A stretch of DNA of 64,000 bases, taken from Vitrella brassicaformis (Eukaryota > Sar > Vitrellaceae). The stretch spans positions 37,867 through 101,866 of the forward strand of contig CDMY01000859.1 in the NCBI GenBank assembly GCA_001179505.1, read 5' to 3'. Below, in pieces: positions 1 through 11,320 of the stretch. The translations under genes were made by a program, and so were the position numbers. How positions within the stretch are numbered: the first letter of the stretch is position 1; each line of letters starts with the position of its first letter. The notes below the pieces were generated by a model. It was given only the letters and a program-made list of their open reading frames with translations. It made no database searches and had not been told where the DNA came from.

Positions 1-915
1 TCCCCCCCCCCCCTCTCTCTCCCTGATGCACGGGGGGCGGGTAGAAGGCCAGGGGAGGGAGGGAGTGTGACGGAGGGTCAGGGGGACAGAAAAAGCCCGC
101 TCTACCTATCACCTGCCTCTGTTGTCTGCCTGAGTGTCTGTCGGTGTGTGTGCGCATGGCAGGTGGTGGCTGTACAAACAACACGATGTCCACTTGATGG
201 CCGAATGGTGTATGTGATGCACGCCACGACATTCTTTCTCTTCTCTGCATGGAGGAATGATGGATGGATGTGTTGCCCCCGCCCCCACCCCTCTCACACA
301 CACAGACAGGCACAGCCAGACGGTGGATGGCTCTATAAGCCATGAAAAGCAAAGCCAGACAGACAGACGTCTAGACGGCAGGGACCGTCAAGCACACACC
401 ATCGTACATTCCCACACGCATGACTTTCTCCCTCTCCCCGGCCCCCTCTCATTTCAGTGTCTGTGGTATATATAAGAAAGAGCCGTAGTCTACAGGGAAA
501 GTGCTGTCTGTCTCTCCGCCTGCGCGTGCTCTCAATAAGTCGTCCTCCCCCTCTGCTCCCCTCCGCTCGCCTCTCAGTCAGCTCACACGCACGCAGCAAG
601 GGAAATGGGAACATATGTATGTCGATCAGCAGCACCAGCCAGCACACACTCACACACAACACCTCCGCAGCAAAAAAAACCACAAAATGCGGGCGGCTTC
701 ACGTGCATACGAGGCAGGCAGGCAGGCAGGCAAGGGACGTGTGGCAGATATACATGTATCGGGTCGGGTACGCCATGCATAAGCCACAACACACACTGAA
801 TGCTTCACCTAGCTAGGGAGGGATCTACCTATCTTGCGCAAACGCAACTGTGCAATGCAAGTGTCAAAACGGACGGCAAGTAAGGCAAACAAGTAGGTGG
901 GGTGGGTCGATCGTG

Positions 916-955
916 CAGACAGACAGACAGACAGACGGACAGACGGACAGACAAG
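916..955. repeat. GACA/GACG tetranucleotide microsatellite
   Basis: About ten tandem GACA units, some drifted to GACG. The same motif recurs at 31205-31222, 35953-35976 and 44921-44958, so it is a genome-wide simple repeat rather than a local element. Confidence 0.9.
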
Positions 956-1315
956 ACAAACATCCTCTCGACCGCCCGTTCGCCCGCCCCACGCAAAGTA
1001 AACAAGCTACCTACAAACGATACAACACAACACAACACAACACAAGACACTACACAAAGGTCGGCAGGCTGGCTGGCTCAGATTCTTCCTGTTGGTCGCG
1101 CCGCTGTCCGGCTGTCAGATCTCTAGTGGCAATCCACTCCATCATGAGACAGAAAAAACCCTGTGTATCTCTCCGCCGGTCAACTCTTTCTTCTCTTCTT
1201 CTCGTCTCATCTCGTCCCCAGACAGCACTTTCCCGCTCATGTCAGTCAGCCCCTTTCTCGGTCAAAATCCAGCACGGCACATACGCAGCCACTGAGACAG
1301 TCAGGCACAGAGACA

Positions 1316-1342
1316 GGCAGGCAGGCAGGCAGGCAGGCAAGA
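1316..1342. repeat. GGCA tetranucleotide microsatellite
   Basis: Tandem GGCA units. A similar array lies at 712-732, and the complementary TGCC form at 36017-36040. Confidence 0.85.
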
Positions 1343-1872
1343 GAGTGAGTGTGTCCAGTTAGTCAGCCAGGTCAGCACAGCACACCGAATCGCTACTGTT
1401 CGGTAGATCGGTCGGTCGGCCGACCGTCCGTCAGCAGGCAGAGAGGGGAAAGCCAAAACCATACCAGCAAGCTGCCTGCCTTGTGTCTGGGTATGTCTGT
1501 GTGTATGCAATGCAACGTACACGCCACTGTTGCTGTCCGTCCAAACCCATCCAGCTGGCACCGCTGTCCGCAGTGATCAGTCGCAGCGGCCTCGCGTCTG
1601 AACCACTCAATCGGCACATCCATACACATCCATCCATCCATGTGACTACCTACCCACCATCCTGCCTGCCTGCCTGCCTCATGCCAAGAAAAAGAAGGTG
1701 AGAAGCATTGAGAGATACGCACAGGTACGCACAGCGCCCCTCCCTCCATCCCTCCCTCCATCCCCGCCCTCTCTCTCTTTCTGTAAGCCCTCCCCAACCA
1801 GCTAGCGCATGTGTCCCGATGGACACCTGACACAGCAACACGTCAAGCCATCCATCCATCCATGGGTGTGTG

Positions 1873-4153
1873 TCAGGATGGCCCGACGCTGGCCACAGGG
1901 GCGTCTGTACACAGGTCCATGAAGTGGCGCTTCAACCGCTCCTCTATCCGCTGCTTCGACTCGTCATGCGATGAGGGTGGCGCCGCCGGCACCAACGACA
2001 AGTGGTCGCCCTCTGCCCTGCCGAGGTCGTCGTGACCTTCTCCACTCCTCTCCGCCGATGGTGGTTCTTCGGGCAGCGGGAAGAGGTTCGGCAGCGACAC
2101 GATGGTCTTAAGACGCGACCCCAGCTGATGGCCGACCGCAGGATCGCTGCTGCTGTGCACGCCCACCTTCGCCTCCGGCTCGCCCTCTGGCGGTGTGATC
2201 GTGACGGGCGCCACAGGTACCGACGGTGCCGCAGGCCTCTTGTCAATGGAGGCAACAAACCTGACAGAAAAAAGGAAACCATGAGCTGAGCTGACCATTC
2301 GCGATCGTGAGTGACCCTTTGGTGACGAACGAACCTGTTGTTACTGGTCGCCGGCTGTGCTGGGCGTTGTGTGGTGGCGTGGGGTGATGCCCTTGGTAGG
2401 GGGGAGCATGAGGGTCCGTTGTCGCTGGTGCGGCTGGGGTCGTGGCTGTGTGTGGGGGTGGCTGACGAGAACGACTGGCCGAACTCCGAGAAAAGGGTGC
2501 ATGTCGTCAGCTCCGACTGGGCGTCGTGGGCGTTCCGCGCCGAGCCATGGGACAAGGGCAGACTGCCCAGGCTGCTCAGCCGCAGGAAGGACTTCTCGTC
2601 AAAGGCCACACTGCTCCTGCCCGTCCCCGACGCGTTGGTGCTGCCCTCGGACACCGACTTCTTCGGCGGCTGGCCAGCCTTGTCACCACCACCCTCCTGC
2701 GACCCCGCTGCCGCCCCCTGCTGCCCCTCCCTCTGCTGCCACCACAGCATGCACAGCTGTGGCGCGTCGGCAGAAGAAGTCTCCGACCCAGGCGACGGCG
2801 GAGAGAGCGGGGGCTCACACGGCGAGTAGTAAGCCCCCGACCGCTGCTGCATCTGCATCTGCTGGGCGGTGGGCTGCTGTCCGTATGGCGAAGGGGCGGC
2901 CATGGGCGATGCGTGTGTGAGGGGCAGGAGGGCTGACTGGGGCATGGATTGCGAGTGGGGTAGAGGGGGGTATCTGTGGTTGTATCGTACGGGTCTGTCG
3001 CCGATGGGTATGAGGGGTGCCGGTGGGGGGAGGGCGATGCCGAAGATCTGCTTGAGCTTCTTGGATATCTGGTCCTGCTTCATCTCCAACCACACCTCGC
3101 TCACGCGAAGATTGTAACGCATACGCGCCTGCATTGCATTAACGACAGTCAAAGAAACGCACACACACAGACAAATCAAATCAACCTCGCTGCCTTTCAT
3201 TCGCTGTGCGGTCGGTATTCACGTGTGCTTACCAAGCACGACAGCACGGATGCGTTGAAGAGTTCCACCATCCTCCTGAATGACCCCGAGAACCGCCGCC
3301 TCCGCAGTCCGACCTTGCCCGCCGCCGCCCCGGCAGTCATGACACCGGCCGACGCAGGCACCGCATTGGGGGATGCCTCAGACGTGCGGGACGACCGACA
3401 GCTCGTCACGGTGTCGATGGCCGTCGACTCGGACCGCGCCTCCTCCCTGCTGCCGCCATTGGAGTCATTCGTCCTCCTCGGCCGTGGTGATGCCTCGGCG
3501 CTGGAGGTGTTTGCCTCTTGGGTGCCGGCTCTGTTGATGTCGTCGACATAGACGAGGTGGAGGCTGGAGAGGAATGGCCTCAGGGAGATCTCGCGGTCCT
3601 CGTTGTACGAGAAGGCCAAGTACAGCAGCGACAGCAGCTCCATCGCCTTCTGGAAATGGGAATCCGCCGGTGAGGAGGTCGCCACAGGGACAGGCAGGGA
3701 GAGGGGAAGGTCAGACGCCTCGCCCTCGTCGTCTTCGTCGGGCTCCTCGTGCAGCCGCTCGATGAGGGCCATGAGGCACATGAGGATGGTCTTGAGCGAG
3801 CCATGGTCCAGATCCCGCTTCATGACCGCCTTGAGGGCCGTCATGAAGGGCACGGTGCAGACGGTCTCCGCCTCCCCTTGCGGCAGCGACGCGTCGTCAC
3901 TAATGTCGTGCAGGAAGCCCAGCTTGGCGTCGCCAGCCCTCCTGCCCTTGTTGGCGCGCGCATCTGGCACCCGCAGGCCGAACTTGGCTAATATGTCGAG
4001 GCAGATCTGCTGGATCTCCTTGTGCAGCGAAAGCCACACGTCTGCCGCCACCTTCTCTGCCCGCGCCTTGAGGGGTGTGAGGATGTTCTGTGTCGGGTGG
4101 GGTGCGGCAGGCTCCGTTGCTGGCACCGGGATAGAGAGAAGGTTTGCCGCCAT
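1873..4153 (-). CDS. Uncharacterised 700-aa protein, three exons
   Basis: Three exons on the minus strand (4153-3233, 3128-2335, 2260-1873) join with GT-AG introns and close in phase to 2103 bases including the stop. The start is the ATG at 4153 in context CGATGGCGG. The N-terminal 200 residues are alpha-helical in character, with runs such as LKTILMCLMALIERLHEE and AMELLSLLYLAFSYNEDREI. A second helical stretch starts exon 2 (RVSEVWLEMKQDQISKKLKQ). The middle is Pro/Gln/Ser-rich low complexity, and the C-terminus is a charged helix (RIEERLKRHFMDLCTD). I recognise no catalytic motif or family. It is divergently paired with the coiled-coil gene at 4605. Existence is well supported; function is unknown. 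Confidence 0.8.
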
Positions 4154-4604
4154 CGATAGATGGTCCTCCGCTAATCCGGGCCTACAACCACCGATGACAC
4201 GTGCACGTCAGGAGACTAGGGGTGATGGCAAACATTCGACGGCCTCGGAAGGACGCAAGCTCGACTTCGCGACGGAACGAAACCCTTCCCTGCGGCGAGA
4301 ATTAAACGGCTACCTTCACCACTGTCCACCCCAGAGTCGAGTGCCTTCTGCCTGATAGAGTGGCTCGCGCGACTCTGCCTCTGTCTTCCGTCTGCCGTCC
4401 TCTCCCGTAGTGAGGCCTCCCTCCTCGAGATCTACCTCTCCCTCTCTTCTCCCTCCCACGGTGTCCCTACAAAAGCACACTGCAAGCAGCTCTTAGACAG
4501 CGGTGACTCTCCAAAAGGCGTTGTGATCTAGAAGATGAGCCCAGCGGGCGCTTCAGCGCCATCTGTGGAGGAGCCGCAGGCGTCTCCCATGACGTGACAC
4601 GAGG
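4154..4604. promoter_or_regulatory. Divergent promoter region between two genes
   Basis: The 451 bases between the minus-strand ATG at 4153 and the plus-strand ATG at 4605 must hold both promoters and 5' UTRs. A short frame beginning at 4534 on the plus strand ends after 20 codons and would be an upstream ORF if transcribed. No TATA box is evident. Confidence 0.5.
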
Positions 4605-5161
4605 ATGAGTGGCACGGTTTCCTCTGCCAGCCTCCAGACGCATATTTCTGCGTCTGTCGGCACCCCCATCGGCCTGTGCAATCAACACGTAAGTGCGTTT
4701 GCAGTGAGTGGGTTGGGGGATATGTGGCCATGGGATGTGCCTTTCGCTTTCTTCTGTCGTTCTCAGCACCGTCTGAGCTTGGCAGCATCAGAGGCAGACA
4801 GCGAGCTGGCAGCACGACGGCCGACACTGGCTGACATGAGGCATGACGCTGAGAGAATGGGCCAGCGGCTGTCTGCCCACTTCATGGAGGTCAAGGACAG
4901 CTTGCAGGGACTCCTAGAGGTCAGAAGAAAGTCAAACACTCACTCACACATCACACAATGGAAGGACGCTCTCTGTGGTATCCCTGCTCGTCCGTCCAGC
5001 AATGCTCTGACTCGTACGTTCGGTGCGCGCTGGAGCAGAAGGGCGTGCACGACAAGCTGCAGCGGGACATCACTGCTCTCAAGGCGGAGAAGGTCTCACT
5101 GGCAAGGCAGCTCCAGGATATGGACCAGAGGACGAGACGGATCGAGGAAGACATCGGATAG
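4605..5161 (+). CDS. Small 132-aa coiled-coil protein
   Basis: Exons 4605-4688, 4767-4919 and 5000-5161 join in phase 0 throughout and give 132 residues. Exon 1 encodes a Ser/Thr-rich leader. Exon 2 encodes a helix with HFMEVKDSLQGLLE, and exon 3 encodes a long amphipathic coiled coil from roughly residue 90 to the end (CALEQKGVHDKLQRDITALK). Size and architecture resemble small BLOC/BORC-type or kinetochore-type coiled-coil subunits, but no diagnostic motif was seen, so no function is assigned. Third positions are G/C-biased as in neighbouring genes. Confidence 0.7.
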
Positions 5162-5755
5162 ATGACACTTGGAAAACTAGAGGGAAGGAATGTAGGCAGG
5201 TAGACATCTCCTGCAGACAAGCAGGTCGAAGTGCATTGCAGAGACACTGTGTTGCCGACTGAAGCACCAGTCGTTTTCTGATTAGTCTGGTCTTCGTTCT
5301 TGATGCACACGTCGGCACGTGTGTGTCATGTCAGTGGGGGAATTGGCTGCGTGTGGCTGATCTGTACCTGTGTGCGGCTGTGAATGGGTGCGTGCATACA
5401 GGTAGGGATCGATGCATGACAGTGTGTGCGGCTGTCGATGGAAGGGAGGGAAGGACATACACCTGGGGGTGCGAATGAATGGTGTTTTGGTGTAATTTGC
5501 ATCAAGAAGAGCCAAGACGTCGATCGTGTCGCATCACTTTTCGTGTCGCATCACACGCACTTACAGGAGCTACACACGGCGCGGTTTGTCCACCTGCCCG
5601 CACCACCTCTATCCATCCATCCATCCAAAACCTATAGACCCACATGATGACCATCTCTCTAGCTCGTAGGAGGAAACCCCCGCCCCTCTATACACATACA
5701 CACTCCCTGCCTCCCTCCCTCGCTCGTATATACACACACCTACACAACCGATCCG
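5162..5755. other. Convergent intergenic spacer
   Basis: Lies between the stop at 5161 (plus) and the IFT52 stop at 5756 (minus). It holds GT/CA-rich simple sequence and CATC repeats near 5612-5628. No gene is supported. Confidence 0.6.
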
Positions 5756-8450
5756 TCAGCTCGTGATTGGGGGCTCTGCGGCTGTCGGCTGCTGCTGGTG
5801 CCCCTGTATCAGGTTGGCCTGCAGGTGGTAGGCCAGGTTGGTGTCGTCTGATGCTGCCGGCTGAAACTGTGGCGCCGCATTGTCGGGATTCAGCTTCTTG
5901 AACTTGACCTGAATGCGACACCGCATTGCAATGGACACGACACACGCACAGATACACAATGGACGCGGTGATATGCTCTTGTTGCTGTGTGTATCTGTGG
6001 CGCTGACCACTTGTTTGAAGATGTACTCTAGAATGTGTCGCGCGCTGCGCTTCTCGCCCAGGTGCTGAACCAACACATGAGTCTCAGAAGGAATCGCTTG
6101 TCTGGGGTGCGTCCACTGCCCCGTTTCGTTCATTACCTGGTTGATGGCGAGCACTTCTCCGGCCTGCCGGACGTAGTACTCGATGTCGTCGTCGCTGCAC
6201 TTGTTGGTCAACTGAGCCAACTGGATCCTGAACAAACACACGGCGCAGGGAAGCCGCTGAGCCAAACGGCCCAGAGGTTGCCTTCCCGTGTACCTCTCAG
6301 ATGCGAATTGTTCATCGAGGTCGAACAGGTCGAGGGCCGGAGGGGGCGGGTCACGGTAGATTGGCGGGAACACTGAGGCGGACAGACACACAGCCACACA
6401 ACGGATGCATGCCATGCATCGAAAACAAGAGTACTTATACCTGCTGGCTGCAGTGGCGGCAGTGGTGTCTCGAAGCTTGGCGGGATCAGCGACAGCGGCT
6501 CGTGCTTGATGCCCATCTCTACAACACACCACACCAAACCACAAACCACACACAAAACGTCGGGCTGCCAGTGTGTGCCTGGGTGCCTGCACGTGACATG
6601 GCTGACTGACCTTGATAGAGTTTGATAGCGCTGGGAATGAGTGAGGTGTCGAATCGGAACAGCGAGTCGTCGAACAGCTGAGTGAAGTCACGAGGGAGCG
6701 GCTCGGGCTCCTGCAGACACACACACGGCAGCACAGGCACCACATTCACATCCTCACTCGGCTCAGTTGGCTACCTGCAGGCATGGCTTGAGTTGTTCAG
6801 CGATGCTGGCCGTCTGGGGGGCGTAGTGGTACTCGTTGATCTCGGGCTCTGAACACACACACGGAGCGGGATGGATGCACGGGCACGCTATGCGATGCTA
6901 TGCGTGCTGTGTGTGTGTGATGTCTCTCTCTCACCTTCTCCATATGGGTAGGACAGCTCGCAGTCGTTGCGGTGCAGCAGCCACTGAAACAACACATCCT
7001 GCATAGACCACACAGGCAGTGCCACACAGGTAGGTGGACAGCCATACGGCCGGCAATGGGCGGATTGATGCCGAGGCTGACCTGCAGCCTCGCATTTCGT
7101 TCCTTGTCGAAGTATTCATCGTCGAATATCTTGACGCTGCTCACCACCAGCAGCCGACCCGTCGGACCACGCACACCCTCACTGCTGTAGGCCGCCGCCA
7201 CCGGCCTGCACGCAACATACATGGCATAGAAACAGGATGAGATGAGATGGAGAGCTGGCTGTTGGTGTGTTGGGTCAGAGACTGACTGGTTGAGTTGACC
7301 TGTTGCATGGGTATGACACGTGGCTGCTGCTGAGGATCGGCACCGCTGGCTTCTGCACATTCAGCGTCGCACCTGATGCCCCATCAATGTCAGTCACACT
7401 CAGCTTATACGCAAGATCCATCCATCGTATGTCCGTCCGTTCTCACCGCACCGTATGGGAAGACGAAGTCAAGCCCGGATCGTGCGCTCTGGCCCATCTG
7501 TGCCCCGGCATCCGGCGCATCCCTCAGCACGTTCAGCTGCGACACGAATCCTGCATCCTGCATACACCATTGCGCCGGAGGTGAATGTACCCGCTGCCGT
7601 CATTGCGCATGTGTGTGGCATGTAGGTGTCGGTGTGGGTACTTTTGCCTTCCTCTTCTCGCCCTTTGCGCATCTGAGGATGTCGCGGCAGAGAATCCCCT
7701 GAGAGATGAAACACTCCTGACATAGACAGGTAAAGGACTAGAATGAGTGGTTTGAGGGGTTGTGTCTGTGTGTCAATGTGGCGAGAAGGTGTTGTGTGTG
7801 TATGGGTGTGTGAGTGTGTTGCCTTAGGGTGTGGGTATTTGTAGAATGCGGTGCGGAGGACGGCGTCCGAGTTGACGAAGATGCCGTACTGCTCCAGCAG
7901 GTAGTTCACATTCGTCGGGTACCTAACACACACACACACACACAGAGTGGTACACACGTGCGTATCTCCCTCCTTCTGGTATGGTTTTCCTCTCTCTGCC
8001 CACCTTGCCTCCCCTCCCTGGCCAATCATGATCAGGATGCTCCCACCTACGCGCACTCGTGCACAAACCGACCGATGCCCTCATTGCTGCACTCTGGGCG
8101 CCTGTGTTTGACCCACCAGCGTCGATGTATTCCTTCATGGCTTCGAACTCCTCCCCACTGAATGGCTCACGGGGGCCGGCAAACACCACCAACTTGGCCT
8201 CGCGCAGCCGCTCCGCCGTCAGCGGCTCCTTGTTGATCCCACACTGACCCAACACACAAGAAAGACCCGTGTGGCCCTCCATGCGGCCGCCGTGCATTCT
8301 CACCTGCACTTCTGTCCTGAGTTTGCGGATCATCTTTTTGAAGTTGGTTTGCGGCACGGCGGCCTCCTTCTTGGACACGTCAAAGAGCACCAGATCCCCC
8401 TCGCCAGGCTCCGCGCCGTTGCGCTCCGCCACGTGATTCATCGTATGCAT
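5756..8450 (-). CDS. IFT52: Intraflagellar transport protein IFT52
   Basis: Sixteen exons were traced from the ATG at 8450 to the TGA at 5756; all phases close to give 496 residues. Recognisable IFT52 landmarks in order are: VFAGPREPFSGEEFEAMKEY, then the exon junction giving AGGSILIMIGQGGE, NYLLEQYGIFVNSDAVLR, YPHPKECFISQGILCRDI, FVFPYGATLNVQKPAV, KIFDDEYFDKERNARLQ, DVLFQWLLHRND, PPALDLFDLDEQFASER, LAQLTNKCSDDDIEYYVRQA and a C-terminal Gln/Pro tail. IFT52 is a core subunit of the IFT-B complex that carries cargo along the axoneme, so the organism makes flagella. The intron between exons 4 and 5 appears to use a GC donor at 7822-7821, after CCTAAG. The gene is divergently paired with the kinase gene at 8736. 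Confidence 0.95.
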
Positions 8451-8735
8451 CTTTTGAGAACAGGATGTGATGATCACAGCTTGAGAGCCCCTCACACGGA
8501 CGCAGCGCACAGATCCACGGCGGCGTTTTTCCCGAGATCTACAGTTGCGAGCTCAGAGAGAAAGGGGAGTGGAAGAGAGAAATGAGAAAGGAAAGTGAGC
8601 ATTCCACAGCTCTCCTTATCACTTTAACATCACCTTTTGAAGCAACATCACGTTGATCTTCGTCTGTCGATGAATGCACGCTGATCACTGACCGCCCTGC
8701 CCTCAGCGCTTGTCGGGCAACAGGGAGGCTCCGGC
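8451..8735. promoter_or_regulatory. Divergent promoter IFT52 / kinase with TGCGAGCTC motif
   Basis: A 285-base region separates the two start codons. It contains TGCGAGCTC at 8546-8554. The same nonamer occurs in the ESF1 promoter (20128-20136) and in the P450/SLC4 divergent promoter (55185-55193). This makes it a candidate core or proximal promoter element in this genome (inference). Confidence 0.5.
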
Positions 8736-10672
8736 ATGAGTCGCGGCAGCCTGTTCCAGCGTGCGCCTATCCCCGAGGCCAAGTTCCAGAAAACGGAGGA
8801 TGTGACCAAGGAGAGAGATGCAGACGGCAAGAAGCGAATCAACCAATACGTCGTAGGGGAGCTGCTGGGGCAAGGTAGTGGGGAAGGGGCCTGCATGGTG
8901 TGATTCATGGGACGAAGAAATGCAACAACTCCTTCCATGTTTGCTTCTCCTCTCTGTGTGTGGTGTGGTCAGGTACGTTTGGGCGAGTGAAGCTCTGCCA
9001 CGACACAGTCACGGGGAATCGATACGTAAGTGGGCTCACAAGACCGACATGTGCTTGACCCGACGACCCAGGGCCGTCCGCCACGTGTGTCTTGTTGGCA
9101 TGCGTCCATCCATCAGGCGATGAAGGTCTTCAGGAAGCAGCAGCTGATGCGCAAAAAGGACTTCCAGAACGAGGGACCGGGCCGCGGCATGAGTGTAACC
9201 ACACGCAGCAATCGATATGTACAGATTGGATCGTGCACGGACCCGTGGGTGTGTTTGGTGTGTGCAGGTGACGACGGCCTTGTCCAAGGTGTACAATGAG
9301 ATTGAGATGATGGAGAGCTACAGCTGCCACCCGAGATGCGTCAACCTGGTGGAGGTGCTCGAGCACCAGGACTCACAGAAGATATACGTCGGTAAGTGCG
9401 TACGCAACACAGACGGACCCACAAATGGATGGATAATGAATTCATCCACGATCTCTCTCCCCCTCTCTCTCTCTCTCTTGCCTGTCTTTCTGGCCCTTTT
9501 TAGTCATGACGTTAGGTGAGGTCGGCAGCCTGCTGACTTATGACGAGTGTGAGGGCACCTACACCGCCCCAGTGCCTGGCGAGTGGATCCCTGCCTCATC
9601 CCAGTCCACCCAGTGCTCCTCCCGCTCATCCACCAGCAGAGGCAGATCCCTGGCCATTCCCGAGCCCATCGCCAAATGCTTCATCAAGGACGCACTCGAG
9701 GGGATCGCACACTGTGAGTGAGGGGAGGACACATGGGGGGTGCCTTGGGTGGCAGACCACACCCCTGTATGGTCTCTGTTTTGGGTGTGGTGTGGATGTG
9801 GTCAGTGCACGAGCACGGTATCGTGCATCGGGATATCAAGCCCGACAACTTCTTCATCACCACTCAGGGCAGGGTGCTGCTCGGTGAGGAAAATGATGGG
9901 CAGCAAGACGTCATCTCATCCATGTGCCCTCCCTCCCTCTGGCTGCTCAGGTGACTTCACTGTTGCGTCCAAGGTGGACGAGCACGGCCGCGTGAGGGGG
10001 ACAGAGGGCACCTACTCGTTCATGCCGCCCGAATGCTGCACACCGACCGACGGTATGCGAAAAGGGGACACCTAAACTGTTTGTAGGCTCTCCCCTGCGT
10101 TGTGTGTTCGCTTCAGAGAGTCAGGAGTACTCGGGTCACGACGGCAGGGCGGCAGACATGTGGGCTCTGGGCGTCACGGTCTGGGTAAGAAAGGATCCCA
10201 AACAACACTCACGGACATGCACACACACAGAGCCGTGAATGTCCGGCTTGTCTTATTCGTGTGCAGGTGGTGTTGTTTGGCAGTTTGCCCTTCCAGAAGG
10301 CCAACCTGAAGGAGCTGTTCGAGAGCATCGCCGAGTGCCAGTACCGCATCCCCCCAGACGCACCCGTCAGCCCTGAGGGTCTTCACTTCATCCAGGCCGT
10401 TCTCGTCAAGGACGCCACCAACAGACTCACCGCCAAAGACGCACTGGTCAGCTGAACAGTCTGGGTCACAAGACAGACGAACGCGAAACTATCTTCACGC
10501 GTGTTACTTGTATGTGTGTCAGGCTCATCCGTGGGTCAGCACGGCGGACTTTTCGCAGCTGCCGGCCTACATCGAGGCGGCGCTGAAGGTGAAGGAGGAG
10601 CGGGCCAAGAAGGCGGCCGAGGACGCCTCGGTGTCGGGTAGCTCCTCATTCACCGGCATCCTCAGGCCATGA
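8736..10672 (+). CDS. Ser/Thr protein kinase, CaMKK/LKB1-like
   Basis: Ten exons (8736-8874, 8973-9025, 9117-9194, 9268-9391, 9504-9713, 9806-9883, 9951-10052, 10117-10184, 10267-10446, 10523-10672) close in phase to 393 residues. Kinase landmarks: glycine loop GQGTFGRVKL, split by an intron inside the loop; catalytic lysine AMKVFRKQQL; catalytic loop HRDIKPDNFF; activation segment end GTEGTYSFMPPE; helix F ADMWALGVTVW; and a terminal AHPWVS. The loop order and the insert before helix E resemble CaMKK and LKB1-type upstream kinases. The metal-binding DFG reads DFT (GDFTVASKV), an unusual Gly to Thr change that leaves the Asp intact. The C-terminus after the domain is a short Lys/Ala-rich helix. 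Confidence 0.9.
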
Positions 10673-11320
10673 CCACAGCGTGCCGACGTGCACGCGGCTG
10701 TGCGTATGTCATTTGCTTATTCGGTGCATGCCCTCGATCGGCGGACGGTATTTGTTGTGTATCTGTGTATCTGTGTGTGTATGAGTGCGAGCATTGGTGG
10801 CGAGCGGGCAGGGCGGGCATCCGATATTGGTGCGATGCTAAGTGGGTGGCTGGGTGGGTGGCTAAGCGGGCGGGTGGTGGCAAAGTGAGTGTGTACAGAT
10901 ATTAGTAAGGGCGGGAGGGCGGGAGATTCAGAAAGATATACAGACGGACGGACAATTGGTTTGTGTCAAATCGATGGCGGCGTCTTCCGTCTCGCGGCCA
11001 GGATTCCGCCCCCAACGTCGAGGAACCAAAATCGCAGCAATAGCGTTGAATGAGCAAGCGGCATGGCCGCTGTTGACGTGCACGGCTGCCTCATATGGTG
11101 GCTGGCACCCAAGACCAGCCGGAAGGTACGAATGACGCATTGCTGGCACGCAATGCACTGCTCCTTCCATCCCGCAGGCGCTGGTGACGAATTAGCGGAT
11201 TTTGCGGCTTGCAATTGACAGATCTGCTGATAGGAAGGTGCGAGTGACACGGGAGCGATGGGCAGATGGTGCATTCTCCTCTCCTCTCCGCTGCAGGTAG
11301 ATAGATAACGTCTGGTGACG
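10673..11320. other. Intergenic, no gene seen
   Basis: GT-rich simple sequence follows the kinase stop. The 200 bases before 11321 are presumed promoter for the TLDc locus. No open frame with coding character was found. Confidence 0.5.

Larger units (their letters stand above)
1..1872. other. Non-coding, microsatellite-rich left end
   Basis: No reading frame here has the G/C-biased third positions or splice structure seen in the real genes of the window. The stretch holds GACA, GGCA, CATC and ACAAC short tandem repeats and presumably contains the 3' flank of the minus-strand gene ending at 1873. I see no RNA gene in it. Confidence 0.6.

Noticed and set aside
67-1859. Numerous overlapping open frames on both strands
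   Set aside because: Composition follows microsatellites, there is no third-position G/C bias, and many begin only at non-ATG codons.
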